In this document: in pieces, positions 12,494 to 22,838 of the stretch
Layout: every line of letters starts with the position of its first letter
Position numbering within the stretch: position 1 is the stretch's first letter
Source: Acetobacter papayae JCM 25143
Lineage (GTDB): Bacteria > Pseudomonadota > Alphaproteobacteria > Acetobacterales > Acetobacteraceae
Length of the DNA stretch: 64,000 nucleotides
Assembly (NCBI RefSeq): GCF_000613285.1
Contig: NZ_BAIN01000008.1
Span: 1 to 64,000 of the forward strand
Direction: 5' to 3'
Notes under the pieces: generated by a model
Told to the model about the DNA's origin: nothing
Database searches by the model: none
Seen by the model: only the letters and a program-made list of their open reading frames with translations
Translations under genes and position numbers: made by a program

Positions 12494-15301
12494 TTAGCCA
12501 AACGCCCCAATATCGTGCATCAGCGCGACGCTGATTTCGCGGATAAGCTGGAAAATTTGCTCCATGGGCGCGAAGATATCACGGTGTTCACGGACATAGA
12601 TTCCTTCCTCACGCGGGCCTCGCGGTTCATGGAAATCAAGGTCGGAAGGGCCGGAGCCCGTAGGGAAAATGTGGTGCATGTTCTGCAGCACGCTGGGGAT
12701 ATCAAGGCATAGGATCTGCTGCATCATCGCATCATGGCTGAAGCCGCCACGTGGCATAAAGAAAGGAATGCGGCAGGCCAGAAGCCAGATGCGTTCGATC
12801 AGCATGATGCGGATGGCATGCAGTAGGCGAATGCGCGGTTCGGTGCGGGGGGCGTGCTGCCAGGCTTCACGCAGGGCCAGATGGTCGGCCTGAATACGGC
12901 GGAACAGGGTCTGGAGTTCGGCAGACAGGTTGAGCTTTTCCAGATCCCGCATGATGGTCAGGAAAAAGCCCCGCCGCTTGCCATCCTGCTCCTCGGTAGC
13001 GCGATCAAGCCAGAAGCCGGGGTCGAGCAGGCACACGACGCTTTTCAGCACCTTGTCATCCGAACAGGCCAGCGCATGCCGGGCAAAATCGAGCGCACGA
13101 TGAAAGCGCGGGCTGGAGGTGTTCAGCGTTTCAAAGGTTTCGGGGTGGCGGCGGGCAGCGGCTCCAAGGCCCTGTAACGTGTTGGCGCACCAGCCGAGTT
13201 GTTGGAGAATGGCATTGTTGAGAATAGCCCGGAGCTGGCTGGGGTGGGTAATGCGCGTGCGCGTGGCGGACTCGCTGCTCTGCCGTGCCGGGGGGCGTGA
13301 GCCCGAGCGGTCGATCAGGGAAGGACCAAATGCCCCGAGCAATGCGGCATAGCCCGGATCTTCCACCAGTCCGGTCATGTCCTCGATAACGCTCGAGAAG
13401 AAATCTGCCGAAAAGTCAGGGTGGTCGTAAATGGGGTCTTCATCCTGCCCGAACGGCATGTAGATGTTTTCGGCAATGGTCGCGAGTGTTGCACAGGCCA
13501 GTTCCGGCGTGCCGAACAGGGCATAGCCATCCCCGCCCTGAAAGGCGGCTTCCTCGCGGTAAGCAAGGCCGCTGGACTGGAAGCGCGCGCGCACATGGGC
13601 CGGAGACAGATAGGCCAGACGGTCGGACATGCGGAAAGGATGCGCACCGCGGCCGATGCTTTCGCCATGCGTGTCGAAAAACACCACAGTAACGTCGGTT
13701 AGTTTCCAGCGGGCCAGCAGATCGTAAATGCGCAGGCGCAGGCGCTCAATCTGGTAGGAGGCCGCAAGCTGGCCGATATAGCGGCCTGAATCGGAATAAC
13801 CGAACTGGAAGCAGATACGCCCCATACGCCGCACGTAATCGCGCCATGCGGGAGAGCGCAGGGCTTCTTCCACAATATGATCGCCATTGACGAGGGCTTC
13901 TTCCGTTTCGAACAGCGGAGAAATTTCGATCTTGTCGGCTACGCCAAAATAGGTGGCGGCCCAGAGGGCGGATAGCAGGGTGTAGCCGGTTTCGGTTTCC
14001 GCGATCAGGAAGCGTACCGGGGTTTGCGTATCCACATATTTGGTGATTTGGGCGATGGTCATCATCAACCGCCCGGCTGTCGAGGGATCGTTGAGAAGTG
14101 CGCCGAAATCGACCGGCACGGGTTCGACCGTATCGAGTGCTTCGTTTACCCGGTTGAGCAGCGCACGGCGATGGGCCGGGTTGCTCGGATCATCCAGCAT
14201 GTTCAGCTTCTGGCGGACGAAATTATGCACCTGCACCGAGTTGAGGCGGACATGCGTATGGGCCAGCCCCAGCCCGTGCGAGAGGAAGCCTGCGCGCGCC
14301 ACCGCCAGCGGCAGCCGGGCGGAAGGCGGTGCGGAATCAATGGCATGCTGGAGCAGTTTCGCCAACTCGGAGGCGTTGCACAGCGCGCGCTCACGGCCCT
14401 GCACCATCAGGCGGGCAAAATGTGCTACAGCCTGTGTATCGCTCGGGCTGGTGGGGGCGGCGCTGATCTGCTCCTTCACACAGGCAATGGCGTTTTGCAG
14501 CCGTTCGCTCAGTTCGGGTGCTAGAACGCCTTCATGGGCGATCTGCTGCTCAAGGCGCATAAGCTGGAACAGTTTCATGCGCAGGCGCAGGCGCAGAGTG
14601 TCCCACCAGCCGATATCCGTGCGCCCATCCGTGTCGTAACCGACCCAGCTTGTGGCGATAACCGGACAGGGCACAAGGCTGCGCCATTGTTCAGGCCAGT
14701 TGGCCTCAGCGGTTTCCAATAGAGCGGCGCAGAGCAGGTCTATGGCGTCACGCGCGCGGGTAATGGCCTGTGCTGCGAGGGTGAATTCCTCTTCCAGCGT
14801 TGGCGGTGCGGTGCGCCGGTGGGTTTCAAAGAACGGTGCTTTTTCAGGGGGCATCTCGGTTGAGGCACATTGGGCCAGTGCCGCATAAACCGGATTGCTC
14901 AGCGCAAAGGTCGGGTGTGCGGTAAAGACAGCGGCAAAACGGATGGTGTCCGTGGCGCTGCTATAGGCCGAAAAGCTGTGTTCAGGCAGGTTTTCCAGCA
15001 CCTGAGCCGCAACGGCCTTGAGCTTCTTGCGCGAAGCATCCAGCGTCGCTCCCCCAACATAGCGGTGTAGGCGGCGGGCGCGGCTGACAAAGGCGTCGTC
15101 ACGCAGGGTGCGGATCAGGGTTTTGATGTCATCGTAGGTCAGTTCGCCGCGGTCGAGGGATTCGCCCAGCCGGAGCGCCGTCGCCATTACGGGGTTTGTG
15201 CCTTCGGCCACGGTGCCCATGCCCGAGGGCTCCGAGGGTTCGGTCATGCTGCCCAGAATGGCGCCCAGACGAGGAGGAAGGGAGGAAAGGTCAGGGAGCA
15301 T
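12494..15301 (-). CDS. Phosphoenolpyruvate carboxylase family protein, divergent active site
   Basis: At about 935 residues this matches PEPC length and overall motif order. Canonical PEPC makes oxaloacetate from PEP and bicarbonate. VFTAHPTF keeps the catalytic His of the TAHPT motif, and PLFET and GYSDSG are recognisable. However, the motif usually written GYSDS-x-KDAG reads GYSDSGRYIG, so the Lys is replaced by Arg. The flexible loop FHGRGG-SIGRG reads FFDTHGESIGRG: aligned on SIGRG, the catalytic-loop His and first Arg become Asp and His. The C-terminus ends MHDIGAFG instead of the usual MRNTG type. It may be a specialised paralogue with altered chemistry. ATG at 15301 gives MLPDLSSLPPR; ATG at 15247 is an alternative. 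The frame is intact. It diverges from the DUF445 gene. Confidence 0.75.
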   Translation of the reverse strand: MLPDLSSLPPRLGAILGSMTEPSEPSGMGTVAEGTNPVMATALRLGESLDRGELTYDDIKTLIRTLRDDAFVSRARRLHRYVGGATLDASRKKLKAVAAQVLENLPEHSFSAYSSATDTIRFAAVFTAHPTFALSNPVYAALAQCASTEMPPEKAPFFETHRRTAPPTLEEEFTLAAQAITRARDAIDLLCAALLETAEANWPEQWRSLVPCPVIATSWVGYDTDGRTDIGWWDTLRLRLRMKLFQLMRLEQQIAHEGVLAPELSERLQNAIACVKEQISAAPTSPSDTQAVAHFARLMVQGRERALCNASELAKLLQHAIDSAPPSARLPLAVARAGFLSHGLGLAHTHVRLNSVQVHNFVRQKLNMLDDPSNPAHRRALLNRVNEALDTVEPVPVDFGALLNDPSTAGRLMMTIAQITKYVDTQTPVRFLIAETETGYTLLSALWAATYFGVADKIEISPLFETEEALVNGDHIVEEALRSPAWRDYVRRMGRICFQFGYSDSGRYIGQLAASYQIERLRLRIYDLLARWKLTDVTVVFFDTHGESIGRGAHPFRMSDRLAYLSPAHVRARFQSSGLAYREEAAFQGGDGYALFGTPELACATLATIAENIYMPFGQDEDPIYDHPDFSADFFSSVIEDMTGLVEDPGYAALLGAFGPSLIDRSGSRPPARQSSESATRTRITHPSQLRAILNNAILQQLGWCANTLQGLGAAARRHPETFETLNTSSPRFHRALDFARHALACSDDKVLKSVVCLLDPGFWLDRATEEQDGKRRGFFLTIMRDLEKLNLSAELQTLFRRIQADHLALREAWQHAPRTEPRIRLLHAIRIMLIERIWLLACRIPFFMPRGGFSHDAMMQQILCLDIPSVLQNMHHIFPTGSGPSDLDFHEPRGPREEGIYVREHRDIFAPMEQIFQLIREISVALMHDIGAFG

Positions 15302-15440
15302 GGCGACGTCTTGTCCTTGATGGGGCCGTGCCGAAGAGACTGATACTCTTGCACAAAAGTGAGTGTGATTTTTTTCACGTCTGTCCCGTTGGCGCAACAG
15401 CCTGACTGAGACGTGAGGCCAGAGGCCCAACAAAATAAAA

Positions 15441-15490
15441 GCCCTGTTGCCGTGGAGCACCGCATATGCCGCCCGATTACAGGGCGTTTT
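15441..15490 (+). other. Inverted repeat in the divergent PEPC-family/DUF445 intergenic region
   Basis: GCCCTGT (15441-15447) pairs with ACAGGGC (15479-15485), followed by GTTTTTG. The enclosed loop is about 31 bases and itself contains short complementary stretches. It could be a terminator-like or leader structure; it lies about 50 bases before the DUF445 start. The remaining 15302-15537 interval holds no gene and presumably both promoters. Confidence 0.35.
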
Positions 15491-15537
15491 TGTCGTGTGA
15501 CTTGGGATAAGACGGCCATGGTGCTATCCACCATGCC

Positions 15538-16835
15538 ATGACAGTGCATGGGAACAGCGATGCTGATCTGGCCGCCCGCCAGACATTGCGACGTTACAAG
15601 CTGGCCGCGACCGGGCTGCTCGCAGGTATGGGCGGGCTGACCATAGCGGGTTATGCGGCTCCGGCCCTTGGGTGGGTGCGTGATGGCTTCTGGCTGGAAA
15701 TGTTTCGCGCAGGCGCGCGGGCCGGGGTTGTAGGCGGAATTGCGGACTGGTTTGCCGTGGTGGCGCTATTCCGCCGCCCGATGGGCTTGCCCATTCCCCA
15801 TACCGCTATCCTGCCAGCCAGAAGGACCGGCTCGGCCGGGCGCTGGGGCGGTTTGTAGCCGGGCAGGTTTTTACTGAAAAAGAAGTGGAGCGGGTACTGG
15901 CACAGGTGGATGTGCCCGCGTTTCTGGCTGACGCGCTGGAAGACCCCGCAACGCAGGACGCCGTTGTGCGGGGGGTCGTGCGCTCTGCGCCGCAAATTCT
16001 CGACAGGCTGGAGGACGGGCGGGCCAGCAATGCGCTTTCGCGCGTGATGCCGCGCCTGCTCGGGGGGAGCGATCTGGCCCCCGTAATCGCCAAGGCCTTG
16101 CGGAGTCTTGTGGATGACGACCGGCATCAGGAGGTGCTCTCCTACCTGCTTGGTCAGATCAAGGACGGTTTGCAGGCCAAGGAAAGCGCTTTGCGCGCCA
16201 TGATCGAGGATCGGGTGCGTGAGCAGGGCGGGCGTTTTCTCGGCTGGGCTATCGGCGGGTCCATTGCTACCAAGGTTCTGCTTGCAGCGGGCAAGGAGTT
16301 GGATCGAATCGATCCTGAAAACTCCAGCCTGCGGGAAGGGTTCACTGCCTGGGTGCGCGCCCAGATCGACCGGATAGAAACAGACCCCGAACATGGAAGC
16401 GAATTTACGCAGGCTGTGACCGGCGTTCTTTCCCATGAGAGTGTTGTGGGGTGGTGGGGCGATATCTGGCAGAAGTTCCGCCGCATGGTGGAAGCCGATG
16501 TGGAAGACCCGGAAGGCCGCGTGGCGACATTGGTGCGCGAAGGGCTGGAGCGTCTGGCCTCTCAGGCGCGGGATGATGACGTGCTGCGCCGCCGGATCAT
16601 GGATAACGTGAACCGCACCACATTGCGGATGCTGCCGTTCATTCGTGAGCGGATGGTAGAATTCATCGCGCGGGTGGTGTCTGGCTGGAACGCGGTTGAA
16701 ATGGCCGACAAGCTGGAACTGCGCGTGGGCAAGGACCTTCAGTTTATCCGCTTTAATGGTACGCTGGTCGGGTTTGGTGTGGGGGCGCTGCTGTTTGCGG
16801 TTCTGCGCCTGACATTCGGCCTTAACGCCCAGTAG
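15538..16835 (+). CDS. DUF445 family membrane protein (frameshift near 15823)
   Basis: The N-terminal part has a hydrophobic helix and the DUF445 signature [31 protein letters not shown]. The frame fails near 15823, and the continuation ([19 protein letters not shown] and onward) lies in the next frame. Adding one A (CCAGAAGG to CCAGAAAGG) yields [19 protein letters not shown] and a 432-residue product, typical for YjiN-like DUF445 proteins. The middle is a long helical region, and a C-terminal hydrophobic segment ([18 protein letters not shown]) should anchor it. The family's function is not established. It stands alone between the PEPC-family gene and the suf operon. Confidence 0.85.
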
Positions 16836-17065
16836 CAGGCTGGTTTCCTGCGCGGAACACATGGCAGCTCAGCCCAATATGCACTGTTTGCGTATCTGTT
16901 GACGCATGAAGCAGTGCGGCAGTCCTGCCACAGGGCCGGTATTGGGCGCGTGTCACGAATGCGTGGGACGGCCCGGGTGTGTAGATTCGGGTTGACGGGG
17001 GGGCGGCAAGCTCCATGTATCCGAAACAGGACCGCACAGGTCTTTAATTGGGTGAAGGCCAGACA

Positions 17066-17557
17066 ATGCTGAAACTTTCCCGGCTGGCAGACTATGCAAT
17101 CGTGATCCTGGTTAGACTGGGAGAGCAGGAAGGGGTCGTGACCTCGCCTTCTCTCGCAGCCGATACCGGGGTGCCGGAACCAACTGTGGCCAAGGTGCTT
17201 AAACTGCTGTCCACGCATGGTTTCGTGCTGTCCCAGCGGGGGGCAAAAGGGGGCTACCGCCTTGCACGCCCTCTGGCCGAGATATCCGTAGCCAGCGTGA
17301 TAACAACCGTGGATGGGCGCATTGCCCTGACAGCCTGTGTTGATGGTGGCGGCTGCGATAACGGCGTAACCTGCGGGCTGTGCGGAAGCTGGGATACGAT
17401 CAATCAGGCCATCCGTGCGACACTGGAAAGCATATCACTTGAAGATATGCGCATGAACCGCACGGCGCGGGCCTCAGCCCAGTTTCTGACAAAAAAGCCC
17501 GAGGAAATGCACGCTGGTGGCACGCTCGCCAGCCCAGAGATACGTGAAGGGGCCTGA
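17066..17557 (+). CDS. Rrf2/IscR-type Fe-S cluster sensing regulator of the suf operon
   Basis: The 163-residue protein has an N-terminal winged helix (MLKLSRLADYAIVILVRLG, then PEPTVAKVLKLLSTHGFV) and the Rrf2 wing with QRGAKGGYRLARP. A Cys cluster with CX5CX5CX2C spacing (ACVDGGGCDNGVTCGLC) matches the three Cys ligands of the [2Fe-2S] cluster in IscR plus one extra Cys. Such regulators bind DNA differently with and without the cluster and so adjust Fe-S assembly to demand. It is the first gene of the operon, three bases before sufB, so autoregulation is likely. ATG at 17066 is preferred over a TTG at 17048. The 230-base upstream gap should hold the operator, which I cannot pinpoint. Confidence 0.9.
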   Translation: MLKLSRLADYAIVILVRLGEQEGVVTSPSLAADTGVPEPTVAKVLKLLSTHGFVLSQRGAKGGYRLARPLAEISVASVITTVDGRIALTACVDGGGCDNGVTCGLCGSWDTINQAIRATLESISLEDMRMNRTARASAQFLTKKPEEMHAGGTLASPEIREGA

Positions 17558-17560
17558 TCC

Positions 17561-19043
17561 ATGCCGGCAGTGACAGAGACAAGAGAAGCCGTCGAGAAAC
17601 TCGGACAGTCCACGTACAAGTGGGGCTTTGAAACCGATATCGAGATGGATCTGGCTCCCAAGGGGCTGAATGAAGACATTATCCGTCTGATTTCCAGCCG
17701 CAAGGAAGAGCCGAGTGGATGCTGGAATGGCGTCTGACCGCCTTCCGTACATGGCAGGCGATGGAAGACCCCCGATGGGCGAAGGTCTCTTATCCGCCTA
17801 TCGACTATCAGGACCTCCATTACTATGCGGCTCCACGCCGCAAGCCGGGCCCGAAGTCGCTTGAAGAGGTCGATCCGGCCCTGCTCAAAACTTACGAGAA
17901 GCTGGGTATCCCCCTGCATGAGCAAGCCCTGCTGGCCGGGGTGGAACCGGCTGAGGGTGAGCGCCTGCCGGTTGCGGTGGACGCGGTGTTTGACAGCGTT
18001 TCCGTTGCCACCACCTTCCGTAAGACACTGGCGGAAGCGGGGGTGATTTTCTGCCCTATTTCAGAGGCGGTGCGTGAACACCCCGATCTGGTGCGGCGTT
18101 ACCTTGGTAGCGTAGTGCCAACGGGCGATAATTTCTTTGCAGCCCTTAATTCGGCTGTGTTTACCGATGGTTCCTTTGTTTACGTGCCCAAAGGGGTGCG
18201 TTGCCCTATGGAACTGTCCACCTATTTCCGTATCAATGCCCGCAACACGGGGCAGTTCGAACGCACGCTGATCGTGGTGGAAGAGGGGGCTTCGGTTTCC
18301 TATCTGGAAGGCTGCACGGCCCCATGCGTGATGAAAACCAGCTCCATGCCGCGGTGGTCGAACTGGTGGCGATGGATGATGCGTCCATCAAGTATTCCAC
18401 CGTTCAGAACTGGTATCCGGGGGATGAGGAAGGCCGGGGCGGGATTTACAATTTCGTCACCAAGCGTGGTGCGTGCCGTGGTGCCCGCTCCAAGATTTCC
18501 TGGACACAGGTTGAGACGGGCTCGGCCATTACGTGGAAATATCCTTCCTGCATCCTTCAGGGTGAAGGCTCGGTGGGGGAATTCTACTCTGTGGCGGTTA
18601 CCAATAACTGCCAGCAGGCTGATACCGGCACCAAGATGATCCATCTGGGCCGCAACACGCGCTCGACCATTATTGCCAAGACCATCAGTGCCGGGCGTTC
18701 AGACAGCACGTATCGCGGTCTGGTGCGCGTGCAGCCCAAGGCCTCTGGTGCCCGTAATTTCACCCAGTGCGACAGCCTGCTGATAGGGGACCGGTGTGGC
18801 GCCCATACCGTGCCGTATATCGAATGCCGTAACATGGCGGCCCGTGTTGAACATGAGGCCACCACATCCAAAATATCAGAAGACCAGCTTTTTTACTGCC
18901 GCCAGCGCGGCCTGTCGGAGGAAGATGCCGTGGGGCTGATCGTGAACGGTTTCTGCCGGGACGTGCTCAAGGAGCTTCCCATGGAGTTTGCGGTCGAGGC
19001 CCAGAAACTCCTGCAGATCAGTCTTGAAGGTAGCGTCGGTTAA
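17561..19043 (+). CDS. sufB: Fe-S cluster assembly protein SufB (two frameshifts)
   Basis: SufB is the scaffold subunit of the SufBCD complex. ATG at 17561 gives [16 protein letters not shown] and continues to [11 protein letters not shown]. The frame breaks near 17713, where CCGAGTGG should read CCGGAGTGG for the conserved EPEWMLEWR, and again near 18323, where a C is missing from GGCCCCCATG for [14 protein letters not shown]. The repaired product is 494 residues, the usual length. The conserved core includes [21 protein letters not shown] and the C-terminal [13 protein letters not shown]. Such an indispensable protein is unlikely to be doubly broken, so sequencing error is the best reading. 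sufC follows after 13 bases. Confidence 0.95.
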
Positions 19044-19056
19044 GGGAGCCCTGCAT

Positions 19057-19827
19057 ATGAGCCAGTTTTTGGAAATTTCCGGCCTGAACGCCAGAATCGA
19101 CGCTGACGGACAGGAAAAGCAGATTCTGCGTGGTGTGGATCTGAGCATCCCCCCCGGCGAGGTGCATGTCATTATGGGGCCGAACGGCTCGGGCAAGTCC
19201 ACCCTGTCCTATGTTCTGGCCGGGCGTGATGATTACGAAGTCACCTCTGGCAGCGTGCAGTTTCAGGGGCAGGACCTGCTGGCCATGGAACCGGAAGAAC
19301 GTGCGGCAGCAGGTCTGTTCCTTGCTTTCCAGTCGCCGGTGGAACTGCCGGGTGTCAATAACGCCAACTTCCTGCGCACGGCTATTAACGCCGTACGCCG
19401 CGCACGCGGTCAGGAAGAGCTGGACGCGGTGGCGTTTCTCAAGCTGGCGCGCGAGGCCGCAAAGACCCTCTCCATGGCGCCGGACATGCTCAAGCGGAAC
19501 GTCAATGTCGGTTTTTCCGGCGGGGAAAAAAAACGCAACGAAGTGTTGCAGATGACCCTGCTTCAGCCCACCTTTGCCATTCTGGACGAAACCGATAGCG
19601 GTCTGGATGTCGATGCGCTGCGGGTTGTGGCCGAAGGCGTCAATCGCCTGCGTGCGCCTACGTTCTCGGCGCTGGTGATCACCCACCATCAGAAACTGCT
19701 CGACTATCTGGTGCCTGATCGTATCCACGTCATGGCCAAGGGGCGCATCATTCTGTCTGGTGGCCCGGAACTGGCCCGCCAGATCGATCAGGAAGGTTAC
19801 GCCAAGTTCCTGTCGGAGGCGGCGTGA
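19057..19827 (+). CDS. sufC: Fe-S cluster assembly ATPase SufC
   Basis: This 256-residue ABC-type ATPase powers the SufBCD scaffold. Visible motifs are Walker A GPNGSGKST, the SufC-type stretch FLAFQSPVELPGV, signature FSGGEKKRNE and Walker B AILDETDSGLD, the last two being diagnostic for SufC. ATG at 19057 begins MSQFLEISGLNA. The stop overlaps the sufD start (GTGA), implying translational coupling. The frame is intact. Confidence 0.97.
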   Translation: MSQFLEISGLNARIDADGQEKQILRGVDLSIPPGEVHVIMGPNGSGKSTLSYVLAGRDDYEVTSGSVQFQGQDLLAMEPEERAAAGLFLAFQSPVELPGVNNANFLRTAINAVRRARGQEELDAVAFLKLAREAAKTLSMAPDMLKRNVNVGFSGGEKKRNEVLQMTLLQPTFAILDETDSGLDVDALRVVAEGVNRLRAPTFSALVITHHQKLLDYLVPDRIHVMAKGRIILSGGPELARQIDQEGYAKFLSEAA

Positions 19828-21104
19828 ATATGATCAGCCCGGACAGGAACGGCCCTCTGAACCTGTTCACTTCGCGGCTTGAGGGCATTACCGGTGCCGA
19901 GCGTCAGCAGGCCGTAGCGGCCTTGCAGCGCGCGGGCCTGCCGACCCGCCGGGTGGAAGCGTGGAAATACACGGCCCTGCGTGCTCTGGGGCAGAGCAGC
20001 CTTTCCGCGCCTGCGGCTCTTTATGACGCAAAAGCAGCCCGCGCCGTGCTGGATGATGTGCTGTCGGCGCAGGACAGCTTGGCCAGCCTGCCTCGGCTGG
20101 TGTTTGTCAATGGTCGTCACGCGCCGGAACTGAGCGTGCTGCCCAAAGCCGTTACGGTTACTTTTTTTGCCGATACGCCCCGCTTCGGCACAGCTGCCGC
20201 CCCGGATCGTGATCCGTTGGTGGCGCTGAATACGGCTCTGGCTGAAGATGGCGCACAGATACAGGTCGAGGCCGGTGTGGACGGTGGAGCGCTTGTGCTC
20301 CTGTCCATCGGCCTTGGGGTGCAGGGCAGTGCGTTTTCCTTCCACCCCCGCCACGCTGTCATACTGGCGTCTGACGCCCGTCTGGAACTGATTTGCGTGC
20401 AGGCGGGGCAAGGCGCGTATTTCCATAACCCGGTCACGGATATCAGCGTTGGCAGCGGTGCGGCTCTTGAGCATGTAACCCTTCAGCTTGAAGGGGCAGA
20501 GGCGGTAGGCCTTGGCACCGTTTATGCCGATGTCGCCAGCGAAGGTGTTTATGACAGCTTCGCCCTTGGTGTGGATGGGCTTTTGCTGCGGCATGAAGTG
20601 CATGCCCGGCTTGGGGCCTCGCGCGCGGCGGTGCATGTTAACGGTGTGCAGCGGCTTGGCGGCTCACAGGTGGGGGACATGACCAGTGTCATTACCCATG
20701 CCGCGCCCGACTGTATTTCCCGCCAGACCGTGCGCAATGTGCTGGACGGCCATGCCCGGGGTGTTTTTCAGGGCAAGGTGCTGGTTGAGCAGATCGCCCA
20801 GAAAACCGATGGCTACCAGATGAATCAGGCGTTGCTGCTTTCGCCCGATGCGGAAATAGATGCCAAGCCTGAGCTTGAAATCTATGCCGATGATGTGCGG
20901 TGCAGTCACGGAGCCACGGTTGGTGCGCTGGATGATGAGCAACTATTCTACCTGCGCAGCCGGGGTGTGCCTGAGGCTCAGGCCCGGCAGATTCTGATCG
21001 AGGCCTTTCTGGACGAAACGCTGGGCCTGATTTCTCACGCCGGGGCGCAGGCACTGTGCCGGGCCATGCTGACCCGCAAGGGTGCTGCAGGAGAGAGCGC
21101 ATGA
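19824..21104 (+). CDS. sufD: Fe-S cluster assembly protein SufD
   Basis: SufD is the SufB paralogue that completes the SufB-SufC2-SufD complex and helps bring iron to the nascent cluster. The 426-residue product has the RVEAWKYTALRAL N-terminal motif, a right-handed beta-helix core (NGVQRLGGSQVGDMTSV, VFQGKVLVEQIAQKTD), and the C-terminal DDVRCSHGATVGALDDEQLFYLRSRGV, which is conserved in SufD. The start is GTG at 19824 overlapping the sufC stop; ATG at 19830 is a near alternative. The stop overlaps the sufS start (ATGA). Confidence 0.96.
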   Translation: MNMISPDRNGPLNLFTSRLEGITGAERQQAVAALQRAGLPTRRVEAWKYTALRALGQSSLSAPAALYDAKAARAVLDDVLSAQDSLASLPRLVFVNGRHAPELSVLPKAVTVTFFADTPRFGTAAAPDRDPLVALNTALAEDGAQIQVEAGVDGGALVLLSIGLGVQGSAFSFHPRHAVILASDARLELICVQAGQGAYFHNPVTDISVGSGAALEHVTLQLEGAEAVGLGTVYADVASEGVYDSFALGVDGLLLRHEVHARLGASRAAVHVNGVQRLGGSQVGDMTSVITHAAPDCISRQTVRNVLDGHARGVFQGKVLVEQIAQKTDGYQMNQALLLSPDAEIDAKPELEIYADDVRCSHGATVGALDDEQLFYLRSRGVPEAQARQILIEAFLDETLGLISHAGAQALCRAMLTRKGAAGESA

Positions 21105-22356
21105 ATACCGACAAGACCCTGAAAACAGCTCCCACAGGTGGGCTGGACGTACAGGCGGTGCGTGCGCAGTTTCCCATCCTGTCCGAAACGGTGCATGGCC
21201 GTCCGTTCGTCTTTCTGGATAGCGGCGCGTCGGCACAGAAGCCCACTGTGGTGATCGACGCCATGGCGGACACCATGCGCCATCAGTATGCCAACATCCA
21301 TCGTGGCGTATACTGGATGAGCGAACGCACCAGCGATGCCTATGAGGCGGTGCGTGGGCAGGTTGCGGCTTTCCTGAATGCGTCTTCGCATGAAGAAATC
21401 ATTTTCACCCGCAACAGCACAGAAGCCATCAATCTTGTCGCGCATTCGCTCGGCAGTCTGATGAAGCCGGGTCAGGCCGTGCTGATTTCGGAAATGGAGC
21501 ACCACGCCAACCTGATCCCCTGGCAGATGCTGCGCGATCGCTCGGGTGTGGAACTCAGGGTTGCCCCCATTACGGATGCAGGTGATCTGGACATGGAAGC
21601 CTATGGCCGCCTGCTGGATGACGGCAAGGTGGCGCTGGTGGCCATTACCCATATGTCCAACGTGCTGGGTACCATTACTCCCGTACGCCAGATTGCCGAT
21701 ATGGCGCATGCTGCAGGGGCGCTTGTGCTGTTTGATGGTAGTCAGGCCGCAGTGCACCATAAAACCGATGTGCAGGCTCTGGGGCTGATTTTTACACGTT
21801 TACCGGCCACAAGCTGTATGGCCCGACAGGAATTGGCGTTCTGTGGGGGCGTCGGGCGCTGCTCGATGACATGCCGCCTTTCATGGGCGGAGGGGACATG
21901 ATCTCCTCTGTCACGTTTGAAAAATCGACATGGGCCAATACGCCTCACAAGTTCGAGGCGGGAACGCCTGCCATTGTGGAAACCCTCGGTCTTGGGGCGG
22001 CTATCCGCTGGGTTGAATCCATCGGGTTCGACGCGATTGAAGCGCATGAACAGGCACTCACAACCTACGCGCTCGAAAAACTGGCCACGGTGCCGGGGCT
22101 GCGTGTCGTGGGTGCACCCAAACAGCGTGGTGGGGTGATTTCCTTTACCATGGCCGATGTGCACCCGCATGACATCGCCACCCTGTTGGACCGCAACGGG
22201 ATTGCGGTACGTGCGGGCCAGCACTGTGCGGAACCACTTATGCGCAGGCTCGGCCTGCATGCCACGACCCGCGCCAGCTTTGGTGTTTATACCGATACCA
22301 ACGATATCGATGCTCTGGCCGAAACACTGGTGCGGATCAGGGATTTCTTTGTGTGA
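21101..22356 (+). CDS. sufS: Cysteine desulfurase SufS (frameshift near 21784)
   Basis: SufS is the PLP enzyme that takes sulfur from cysteine as a persulfide. The N-terminus has FLDSGASAQKP and ANIHRGVYWMS; NSTEAINLVAHS and EMEHHANLIPWQ are typical. The PLP-lysine region FTGHKLYGPTGIGVLWG is only recovered by adding one G at about 21784 (CTGGGGCTG to CTGGGGGCTG). The catalytic Cys lies in RAGQHCAEPLM. Repaired length is 418 residues. The ATG at 21101 overlaps the sufD stop, and the stop overlaps the sufU GTG start, so the operon is tightly coupled. Confidence 0.95.
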
Positions 22357-22838
22357 ACAGTTTGGCGCAGGATCTGTATGACCGGCAGATTGTGGAGCGG
22401 GCGCGTAACCCGCTTCACGCCGGGGACCTGCCAGAGCCGGACTTGCAGGGAGAAGGGCGTAACCCCCTGTGTGGTGACAGGACACGGCTGGATATTGCCC
22501 TACAAGGGCACCATATCAGTCAGATCAGGCACCGCACGCGTGGATGCGCCTTATGCACGGCGGCAGCGGATATGCTGGCCGAGCGGCTGAGCGGTTGCAG
22601 TGTGGAAGAGGCCCGCGCAGTGGGTGCCCGTTTTTCCGCCATGCTGGTTGCCCAGGATGCCCCGGCACAAACCATTGTGCAGGGTGCAGAAGAACAGAGA
22701 AACGACCCGCTGGAAGGCATGCCATCGCTGGGGGTTATGGAACCCCTGACGGCAGTACGTTTTCACAAGGCGCGGATACGTTGTGTAGAATTGCCATGGG
22801 TCGCGCTTAAGGAGGCATTAGCTCATGTCCGTGTCTGA
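22353..22838 (+). CDS. sufU: SufU/IscU-like Fe-S scaffold or sulfur-transfer protein
   Basis: The 161-residue protein carries the NifU N-terminal fold: LYDRQIVERARNPLHAG, then NPLCGDRTRLD (first Cys), RGCALCTAAADML (second Cys) and a C-terminal RIRCVELPW Cys. These correspond to the three conserved Cys of SufU, which accepts persulfide from SufS. Insertion of residues between the second and third Cys, as in SufU, distinguishes it from IscU. The GTG start at 22353 overlaps the sufS stop, and the end overlaps the sufT start by 14 bases. Confidence 0.88.
   Translation: MNSLAQDLYDRQIVERARNPLHAGDLPEPDLQGEGRNPLCGDRTRLDIALQGHHISQIRHRTRGCALCTAAADMLAERLSGCSVEEARAVGARFSAMLVAQDAPAQTIVQGAEEQRNDPLEGMPSLGVMEPLTAVRFHKARIRCVELPWVALKEALAHVRV

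Noticed and set aside
17561-19043. Programmed ribosomal frameshifting in sufB or other split genes
   Set aside because: No slippery heptamer followed by a structure at the break points, and the same type of break occurs in about 20 unrelated genes, which fits sequencing error better.
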